Shown in pieces: positions 1 through 5,948 of a DNA stretch of 8,318 nt (the stretch's first letter is position 1; the number at the start of each line of letters is the position of its first letter). The DNA comes from Candidatus Woesebacteria bacterium GW2011_GWA1_41_7 (GTDB lineage: Bacteria; Patescibacteriota; Microgenomatia; UBA8517): positions 1-8,318 of the forward strand of contig LCBU01000017.1 of the NCBI GenBank assembly GCA_000997405.1. The letters are read 5' to 3'. The position numbers and the translations under genes were made by a program. The notes beneath the pieces are model-generated. The model searched no databases. It was given only the letters and a program-made list of their open reading frames with translations, and had not been told where the DNA came from.

Positions 1-110
1 CTATCAATCATCCCATTTTTTTCCAACCAGCAACCAACCAACCCATCCCTAGGCAGTACCAATCCTCCATTCTTTCCCATCCCTCCATTCTGCATTAATC
101 CCAGTTCCAT
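1..110 (-). CDS. N-terminal fragment of a phage protein, possibly LamG-like or fibre-like, cut by the window edge
   Basis: The ATG at 110-108 overlaps the preceding TGA (TGATG), and the frame is open for 36 codons to base 1. The visible protein begins MELGLMQNGGMGKNGG and continues LVLPRDGLVGCWLEKNGMID. The stretch DGLVGCW (22-28) resembles the opening strand of LamG or concanavalin-like domains, in which a phrase like DGLVAYW starts the fold; such domains are common in phage tail fibres. The overlap and the open purine-rich frame support a real gene. The domain suggestion rests on about ten residues and is weak. Any short Gly-rich N-terminus of a tail protein would look similar. Confidence 0.65.
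   Translation of the reverse strand, partial: MELGLMQNGGMGKNGGLVLPRDGLVGCWLEKNGMID
23..44 (-). repeat. GGTT tandem run with G-quadruplex-like spacing
   Basis: The minus strand reads GGGTTGG TTGGTTGCTGGTTGG: five GG tracts with TT loops and one TTGCT loop. Two-tetrad quadruplexes of this layout are known, the thrombin-binding aptamer GGTTGGTGTGGTTGG being the classic example. Here it lies inside coding sequence (DGLVGCWL), so it may only reflect codon choice. Confidence 0.45.
64..91 (-). repeat. Short direct repeat inside the truncated gene
   Basis: The ten bases CCTCCATTCT (plus strand) occur at 64-73 and 82-91, an 18-base period that keeps the frame. They encode two copies of an NGG-containing hexapeptide (NGGMGK, NGGLVL) in the left-edge gene. 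This may be a small tandem duplication. Confidence 0.5.
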
Positions 111-367
111 CACATAACCTCAATCGTCTGCGTGGCAGAAAAGGTGTATGTCGCTCCCTCCACAATCCCGCGAATTGTTCCCTGCAGAAGAGCTGTAGCA
201 GTTCCACCTGAAATCTTAACTGTACAATCCGCAGATACAGCATACGCAATATCTTTCTTCAGCGGCGTCCACGCCGTATCTGCTTCCACAGATTCTACCC
301 TTCTCGGAGTAAACACCTGTACCACATTCTTATTCCCATCTACAACCATCTTCGTTTTATCACTCAT
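110..367 (-). CDS. Small beta-rich phage protein (85 aa), possible decoration or fibre-associated protein
   Basis: The ATG at 367 is preceded by GGGTGAT at 377-371, which pairs with the far part of the anti-Shine-Dalgarno. A basic start (MSDKTKM) leads into short strands: NKNVVQVFTP (12-21), ESVEADTAWTPLKKDIAYAV (25-44), DCTVKI (47-52), then a G/T-rich turn and the strands TATALLQGTIRGIVEGATY (56-74) and TFSATQTIEV (75-84). The pattern resembles a single small beta-sandwich as found in phage accessory structural proteins. There is no signal peptide, membrane helix or catalytic motif. It follows the giant gene after a 49-base gap, and its TGA shares one base with the ATG of the next gene (TGATG). 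I do not recognise a named family. Confidence 0.78.
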   Translation of the reverse strand: MSDKTKMVVDGNKNVVQVFTPRRVESVEADTAWTPLKKDIAYAVSADCTVKISGGTATALLQGTIRGIVEGATYTFSATQTIEVM

Positions 368-392
368 TCTATCACCCGTTCCCAGTTAAATC

Positions 393-407
393 CGTGAAAA
401 TTTCACG
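393..407. repeat. Perfect short inverted repeat in the gap after the giant gene
   Basis: CGTGAAA-A-TTTCACG is a perfect 7-base inverted repeat around one central base, in the only real intergenic gap of the window (416-368). On the minus strand it can extend by three more pairs (ATC/GAT) across a one-base bulge. No T-run follows, so it is a poor intrinsic terminator. A small RNA hairpin limiting readthrough or stability, or a protein-binding site, is possible. Function is unknown. Confidence 0.5.
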
Positions 408-416
408 ATCCCAACT

Positions 417-3400
417 TCATTCACCCTTTGCCGCAGGTACACCGAAGAAATATCGTAGCTTTGAGTTCCTGTATATCTCAGGTATATCATTCTCTGTCAA
501 CCTCATAGCCTTCCTAAATGTAGAAGGAACTGCACCTGAATGTCCAAGCCAGTTATTTACAAACTCAGTAAACAGAAGACCCCTATCCTCTTCATGCCGC
601 TTTGTCCAGGTTTTATACGCCGCGCTGGTTACTGGGTTAAGATACACTCCAGGGGATTCCCCTTCCATCTTAATAAACGGCGGGTGGAATACCTGGTCTT
701 GAATATTGGAGTCAAACATCTTATCCCCGATTCCAATTAATCCACCTATCATTAATGTACTAACTGCGAACTGTTTCGCAGAACTCTGCCCGAAGATATC
801 CTTCTCCGAATTGAGTGCATCCAAGATCATCCCATGCTTTACTCTATACTCCCCTTCCTTAATAAAATGCTTCAATTCCTTCAACTGTTCCAGCGTAACC
901 CCGCCCGCCTTCACAATCGCCTTCCCTCCCTTCGCCGCCAGCAGCAACCTTTGCTCCATCAGCTTAAACGGAGTACCTTGGAACATAAAGAAAGCCCGCG
1001 CGTAAGGATCTCTAACCCAACTCGGATTATGTACCCCTGATAGGAAGTTCGCTTTCAGTATAGAATCATACACCGCGAAAGCTGCTTGGCTTGGGGTCAT
1101 GCCTTTCTTCGCAGCCATCTCCATTCCCATCAGGACAGTAGCTGTTCTATCAAAGGATTCTACAGCCCCGACGATAAAAGACCCTGTCTCATTCACCTTC
1201 CCCAGAATCTTATCAAACCGATTCAGTGGAGTATCAAACATATCCAGCTCCGCAATAGAGCTATTATACTTCCCCTGATTCGTCATAGCCCGGACAAGAT
1301 CCACTGCGTCATTCTGCTTCAGCTTAATCCCACCGAATACCTTCGGCCAGCGTTCCTGCAGCTCCATAACCTTTGCCCTGGCCATGACCCCCGGAGTTTT
1401 CACCACCGCCTTTGCCCATACGTCAGGTGGGAAGATAGCAAGGTTTCCTGTCTGCTTCATCAGATGCTTAAACCCAACAGACGGTGACGCAAACAACCTC
1501 CACAATACCTCCATCGAGTAATATCTATTCGCCCACTGCGCCATTCCAGAATGTGCTACTGGTTCCAGGGACTTATTAATCCCTGTCCATAGCTCATCCA
1601 GTTCCTTCGTCATAACTCCATTCTTCCGGAGTTCCTTAACATGCGCGTGCCAGCCGCCTTCTTGTCCCTTCTTCCAGAACTCCATACCTTGGATTCTTCT
1701 CTCTACATCCGGAACATACTTCGCGTACATATACTCTACATCCGGCATGAGCATTTTCGACCCAACATTCCTACTGTTCAGCCGCGCGAGATTAACAGCA
1801 TTCTCCACATTCGGAGTCAACCCCGCAAACGCTTCCCGCAATTTCACAGTATTCGAGTCCGGGTGCAGTGCATGGTGTGCGTAAGGTCTATCTTTAATAA
1901 CCTTCCCGCCAGCTTCAATTATCCGTGTTTCTGTGACCTTATTCAAATCCTTCAGCATAGAAACTGCTGACAGTTCATTCGGAGTCATCATCCCTTTCAA
2001 CCAGGGGTAATGGATAAACTCTGCTGTATCCTCCAGTGCCAGTGCGATCCTCGCACTTGAATGCTCCTTCGCAGTCCCTTGCGCCAGCTTCGTCCACTCC
2101 GCTTCATACCCTGCAGTATCCGCTTTTAATCCATTCAGCTTCGCATGATGTTCTTTCAGCGACTTCGACAGTTCCGCATACACCTCCGGATCTTTCGCCT
2201 TATTCGTTTTCTTCAGATCATCCCCAAGTCTCGCAATCATACCCTCATGATATCCAGCTTCCGCCAGTGGGACTTCATATTTCTCCACCAATGGCTTCAT
2301 AGCTTGCCGGACTTTCTCAGTAGAGTTCTTATACTCCGGAACCATAGCAAGGATTTCTTTCACTGCCTGCGAATGCATCTTAATGTTGTTGTGCATCGCA
2401 GTCATACGGGTAGCCAGCTCCACAAGTGGATTAGCTTCTGCTTTGTAAAACCTACCAGCAACAGCGGCCGGGGTCATTACAGTATTCCTGAAAAACGCAG
2501 GGATCTTCGAGGTTGTCTTTTCCAGTACATCCATGGTGGGTTTAACTGAAATCCCATCCATCCACTTTTCCACCCTTCCCAGAATCCTGCCCTTTTCCCC
2601 GACAAGGGAGCTATTCTTTAATACTGAAATAAGCTTACTCGCACTATCCCCAACAGCTTTCTTTGCAAGATCAACCCCTAACGCGGATACACTTCCAAGC
2701 ACACTTGCATCAGCATCACTCGCATCCATTCCTACGAGGGCGACAGCGGAGAGCGGGACTGTGACTAGAGCTTTCTTTATGTAAGATCCTATCTCCGGAT
2801 CTGCCGCGGAGGCGTCCATTAAAGCTGCATCAGCAGCCATTTTTTCTTCCTTTGATGCAAGGACACGGCTTAAAGCTCCACGTTTTTGTTTCTCTTTCGC
2901 TGCTTTAAACTTCGCTATTTGCTCTGGAGTTAAAGTCCTACCTGTAACAGCACCTACTTCCAGATTCGTGATCGTACTCTTCTCCGCACCCTTCTTCATC
3001 AGGTTACTTACATCCGTAGCAGCGATCCCTTCACTGACCGGAGTTTCAGCAGCCTTTAATGTAATAACTTCCGTAGTCTTCTTCCGAGTTACAACACCCT
3101 TCTTCGTAGCCGCTACAACCTCCGCATCCCTCTTAACCTCCGCCGCAGCATTCTTCCGTACCTTCCTCGCAGCGCTCTTCTTCGCAGCCTCCGGCACGGC
3201 TAAGGAGGAAGGAATCCCACTTTCCGCAGCAGCCTTAACCTCCTCCACCGCAGCGTTATCCAGCATCCGAAGCTTCTGCGTGAAGGGGACTTTATCGAGT
3301 CCGTATCCCCATACGTTGTCAGTTAAAGTTGCCGGGGCTTTATTCCCACTCTTCGCCAACCCAAGATTAATCTCCTTCAGCACATTTACAAGAACTGGAT

Positions 3401-5126
3401 CAGGACCGAGCAAAGTCTCCGGAACCTTCGTAGCATTTATATGATGCGTGAAGAACTCCGTGATCTTTGTCAGTGAATCCGGAGACAAATCCGGAGGTCC
3501 TTTCTCTCCCAGAATAATCGTCGCTTTCCTCAGATTCCTATTCTGTTCATACGCAGTACGTATCGCAACCCTCGCCCGTAAGGGCAGCTGATCCGCTACA
3601 ATATTCTCCACCGGTGCGGGGAGTGCGAGTCTAGCCCCCGTTCCTTCAAGCATTGGAGTATGTGCATGGAACTTTGGATCATGGATTGTAACAGAATATT
3701 CCCCCATCCAGCTATTCTCTGCAACTTCCTGCGGGGTGCCAGCGGATTTACGGATGGTAAGCGCGCGTTCTTGGACATCGGTTATAAGCAAAGGTTCCTT
3801 CGTTGGGAGACCTTCCACAACCTCCACAGCTACACGCTGTGTTCCAGGTGCAGGAAGTTGCTTCGGAATGAACGCGGAACCTGGAACTTCCGGGGAGTAC
3901 CCTGCCTCTTTCTCGAATGAGGATATAGCCTCTGCTGCTTTCCGAGACCTTTCCGTCTCTGCCATACGGGAGATACCTTCCTTACTGAAGACGCTGTGTC
4001 CGCCTGGGATGTCAGGGTTATATTTCGACACTGCGTCTTCCAGAGTAAGTCTCCCAACCTCCTTCTTATTCAGTTGAATAAAGTTATCCACTTCTCCGAC
4101 CGATACAGCTTTACTCCTCTCCAATCTCTTCAGCGATTTATTCCACTCCATCAAGGAACTAACAGTCCCAGTCTTCCCGAGCACTTCCGCAGCTGCTTCA
4201 TTCCTCGCTTTCTCCAGCCCATATGTCTTCACAGCAGACATCATCGCCTTCGAACCACCCTTCACGACCTTGGACGCGACAACTCCCGCGCCAAGTCCAG
4301 CAACCATTTCCGCACCCAGGACTTTCAGCGGCTCATCTTCCCTCGCCTTCGCCCACTTACTCTGCCCAACCACTTCACTTGCAGCATCAAACACGGCGAA
4401 GTCAGCAGCTGTCATTAATGCGAGTCCGGCTGCTTTCGTGACAAACTTTCCAGCGCCTGGAGTCGGGAGTCCGAACAAACCCCTCCCAGCCAGCTTTGCC
4501 AGACCCTTCATCCCTAACCCTGCACCAGCTCTACCAACTCCTTCTATCGCAAGATTACCTGCCGCCGCTATTCCCAGGTTCGTAGCTATCCCTTTCGGGG
4601 TCAAGCCTTTGTAATACCTACTTACATCCGGCTGATTTTCCGCGTCGAACTTTTCTCTGAACTTATCATACCCAGGAAGATTCCCTGTCTCATCTCCGAG
4701 GATTGAAGTATCTTGTTTTAATTTATACTGGTATGCTGCTGGGAGTCGTTTCTGCAGAACCTTTTGATACACCAAGTCTGTCAGCCCTTCCCCTTTGATA
4801 TCTCCCTTTAGTTTCTTTCCCTTCAGCTTACTCAGTACATCCGAGACCTGCGACCCGATACCAGCTAAAGGATTCTCTTCGGAGAAGGAGGCATCAACCT
4901 CCCTATGTCCTATGCTCCCACCAATTGGAGCCTTTGCTACCTTAACTTTTTCCGGGAGCAAGTCCTTCGTTCGCACAGCTATATCCCGCGACATCTTCTC
5001 CGTATCATTCAGATACGTATCCCGCGCCGTGTTCAGCTTCTGCGCAGCCTTAGCTTCCTTCTCCCTAGCAACCCTAAGGTTCTCGAAAAACGCAAGGTCG
5101 GAATTGAAATCAGATTCAGTACCCAT
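417..5126 (-). CDS. Giant phage internal virion or DNA-ejection-type protein (1569 aa)
   Basis: This fills more than half the window. The ATG at 5126 has AAGGA five bases upstream. Residues 1-60 are a charged helical region. Residues 177-222, 229-254 and 267-292 are Gly/Ala-rich hydrophobic segments (GIATNLGIAAAGNLAIEGVG; GAEMVAGLGAGVVASKVV) that could be membrane-active. Residues 300-620 are mixed alpha/beta without a motif I know. Residues 640-690 are a Lys/Arg/Ala-rich basic linker. Residues 784-808 are KK, a hydrophobic run, then DASDADAS. Residues 900-1035 are long charged helices. Residues 1190-1400 are rich in aromatics and include FFMFQGTPFKLMEQRL (1379-1394), reminiscent of motifs near the C-terminus of large phage polyvalent or ejection proteins. 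Residues 1453-1470 are a hydrophobic stretch (AVSTLMIGGLIGIG). The length is close to that of giant podovirus ejection proteins such as T7 gp16 (1318 aa), but I see no lysozyme or transglycosylase catalytic signature. It is probably packaged in the capsid and ejected with the DNA. The role is inferred from size, composition and context; a polyvalent protein (packaged multidomain effector) is the alternative. Confidence 0.88.
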   Translation of the reverse strand: MGTESDFNSDLAFFENLRVAREKEAKAAQKLNTARDTYLNDTEKMSRDIAVRTKDLLPEKVKVAKAPIGGSIGHREVDASFSEENPLAGIGSQVSDVLSKLKGKKLKGDIKGEGLTDLVYQKVLQKRLPAAYQYKLKQDTSILGDETGNLPGYDKFREKFDAENQPDVSRYYKGLTPKGIATNLGIAAAGNLAIEGVGRAGAGLGMKGLAKLAGRGLFGLPTPGAGKFVTKAAGLALMTAADFAVFDAASEVVGQSKWAKAREDEPLKVLGAEMVAGLGAGVVASKVVKGGSKAMMSAVKTYGLEKARNEAAAEVLGKTGTVSSLMEWNKSLKRLERSKAVSVGEVDNFIQLNKKEVGRLTLEDAVSKYNPDIPGGHSVFSKEGISRMAETERSRKAAEAISSFEKEAGYSPEVPGSAFIPKQLPAPGTQRVAVEVVEGLPTKEPLLITDVQERALTIRKSAGTPQEVAENSWMGEYSVTIHDPKFHAHTPMLEGTGARLALPAPVENIVADQLPLRARVAIRTAYEQNRNLRKATIILGEKGPPDLSPDSLTKITEFFTHHINATKVPETLLGPDPVLVNVLKEINLGLAKSGNKAPATLTDNVWGYGLDKVPFTQKLRMLDNAAVEEVKAAAESGIPSSLAVPEAAKKSAARKVRKNAAAEVKRDAEVVAATKKGVVTRKKTTEVITLKAAETPVSEGIAATDVSNLMKKGAEKSTITNLEVGAVTGRTLTPEQIAKFKAAKEKQKRGALSRVLASKEEKMAADAALMDASAADPEIGSYIKKALVTVPLSAVALVGMDASDADASVLGSVSALGVDLAKKAVGDSASKLISVLKNSSLVGEKGRILGRVEKWMDGISVKPTMDVLEKTTSKIPAFFRNTVMTPAAVAGRFYKAEANPLVELATRMTAMHNNIKMHSQAVKEILAMVPEYKNSTEKVRQAMKPLVEKYEVPLAEAGYHEGMIARLGDDLKKTNKAKDPEVYAELSKSLKEHHAKLNGLKADTAGYEAEWTKLAQGTAKEHSSARIALALEDTAEFIHYPWLKGMMTPNELSAVSMLKDLNKVTETRIIEAGGKVIKDRPYAHHALHPDSNTVKLREAFAGLTPNVENAVNLARLNSRNVGSKMLMPDVEYMYAKYVPDVERRIQGMEFWKKGQEGGWHAHVKELRKNGVMTKELDELWTGINKSLEPVAHSGMAQWANRYYSMEVLWRLFASPSVGFKHLMKQTGNLAIFPPDVWAKAVVKTPGVMARAKVMELQERWPKVFGGIKLKQNDAVDLVRAMTNQGKYNSSIAELDMFDTPLNRFDKILGKVNETGSFIVGAVESFDRTATVLMGMEMAAKKGMTPSQAAFAVYDSILKANFLSGVHNPSWVRDPYARAFFMFQGTPFKLMEQRLLLAAKGGKAIVKAGGVTLEQLKELKHFIKEGEYRVKHGMILDALNSEKDIFGQSSAKQFAVSTLMIGGLIGIGDKMFDSNIQDQVFHPPFIKMEGESPGVYLNPVTSAAYKTWTKRHEEDRGLLFTEFVNNWLGHSGAVPSTFRKAMRLTENDIPEIYRNSKLRYFFGVPAAKGE

Positions 5127-5131
5127 GTGTT

Positions 5132-5137
5132 TCCTTA
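5132..5137 (-). promoter_or_regulatory. Ribosome binding site fused to a stop codon (TAAGGA)
   Basis: The TAA that ends the 266-residue gene runs into GGA to give AAGGA, five bases before the ATG at 5126 of the giant gene. A terminating ribosome would sit on the initiation site of the next gene, which suggests translational coupling of the two products. It is the same arrangement as at 5948-5941. Confidence 0.65.
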
Positions 5138-5935
5138 TTTGTTAAGTTCTTCGTCGATAAGATCAGCGGGATCTTTCCCGGCGTCTTCGGAGGGTGCGGT
5201 CAATCCACCAAGTGTAGCGAGGTAACGTAGCTCCGCCATACGTTTACGGAGAGGGATAGCGGATGTTTCTTGATTCATGTTCTCAGTTTGTGAGGAAAGG
5301 TAGTTGTTGTAGTAGGAGGTTTTCGCGGTTTCATTCGCTATATCTGCGCCTTGCTTCTCTCTGAACAACCTCGCTTTCTCCCGCATCACATCTGTGAAGG
5401 TATTCAAAGCCGAGGCAGAACTACTCCCACCACTATTCCGCTGCGCTACCTGCGTCAGAAAAGTTCTGTTCGGTCCAAGGTCAGTACCTTGCGGCGGCTG
5501 TGAGGGGTCACGCATGAAATTCGCCTTAGCTTCCGGGGATACTCCATTCCCGAACTTTACAGACAGTCCACTTGAAGTTTCCATTGTAGGATTAGGATCT
5601 TTGGTAAGCTTCCCTTTTATATTAGAGATCCTATTCCCATCCTTGTCCACCTTAACAATATTCCCATCAGCTCCTATCCCAACCTTTTCCCCTGTACCTT
5701 CCAGCTTTATCCAATTCCTATCAGGGAATCCTCCATGACTCGGCATTCCAGCAGGTCCTTGTTTCTTCTGCTGTTTCAACTTACCATATGCTGCACCATA
5801 TATAGCTGTTGCACCTTTTGCAGCTGCAATTTGCGGCACAGCTAATCCACTTACCAGTGTCTTTGCCATCTTGACTTCTGGAGCCATGAACTCTTTATAT
5901 CTACTCTTAACCTTATCCAAAAACTCATTAGCCAT
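5135..5935 (-). CDS. Phage virion protein with helical ends and disordered middle (266 aa), candidate small ejection protein
   Basis: I chose the ATG at 5935 (MANEFLDKVK), which has AAGGTGG five bases upstream, over the TTG at 5977. Residues 1-22 form a charged helix. Residues 23-52 form an Ala/Gly/Val-rich, fairly hydrophobic helix (KTLVSGLAVPQIAAAKGATA) that could insert in a membrane. Residues 53-165 are Gly/Pro/Lys/Asp-rich and probably disordered or in short strands, including GADGNIVKVDKDGNRI at 88-103. Residues 166-176 are a Ser/Gly linker. Residues 177-245 are helical and charged (TDVMREKARLFREKQGADIA), and the acidic tail ends DEELNK. The size, N-terminal hydrophobic helix and position directly before a giant virion protein recall the small internal virion proteins of podoviruses (T7 gp14 role), but I see no sequence identity to them. 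A scaffold or linker protein is an alternative. Base composition is unusual over its 3' 200 bases. Confidence 0.85.
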   Translation of the reverse strand: MANEFLDKVKSRYKEFMAPEVKMAKTLVSGLAVPQIAAAKGATAIYGAAYGKLKQQKKQGPAGMPSHGGFPDRNWIKLEGTGEKVGIGADGNIVKVDKDGNRISNIKGKLTKDPNPTMETSSGLSVKFGNGVSPEAKANFMRDPSQPPQGTDLGPNRTFLTQVAQRNSGGSSSASALNTFTDVMREKARLFREKQGADIANETAKTSYYNNYLSSQTENMNQETSAIPLRKRMAELRYLATLGGLTAPSEDAGKDPADLIDEELNK

Positions 5936-5940
5936 ATCAT

Positions 5941-5948
5941 CCACCTTA
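5941..5948 (-). promoter_or_regulatory. Ribosome binding site fused to a stop codon (TAAGGTGG)
   Basis: On the minus strand the TAA ending the 321-residue gene is also the first part of AAGGTGG, which lies five bases before the ATG at 5935. This one-mismatch Shine-Dalgarno decides the start of the 266-residue gene. The in-frame TTG at 5977 has no comparable site and would add an overlap of about 30 bases. Confidence 0.6.

Noticed and set aside
393..407. Intrinsic terminator after the giant gene
   Set aside because: The stem is short and AT-rich in the middle, the perfect arms leave almost no loop, and no U-run follows on the minus strand.
417..419. TGA read as tryptophan (alternative genetic code)
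   Set aside because: The tripeptide frame past 417 reaches TGA-TAG within 14 codons, and TGA sits at coupled gene ends at 417 and 110 with starts overlapping or close by; ordinary termination explains both.
2968..3444. A 158-codon plus-strand open frame opposite the giant gene
   Set aside because: It is the antisense shadow of the Lys/Ala-rich basic linker and its flanks; its Ala/Phe/Ser/Thr-rich product is what AAG and GCN codons give when read in reverse, and no ribosome site or overlap supports it.
417..5126. A transglycosylase or lysozyme domain in the giant protein
   Set aside because: The size and context made this likely, but I could not find a convincing catalytic Glu with the surrounding motifs of those families by eye.
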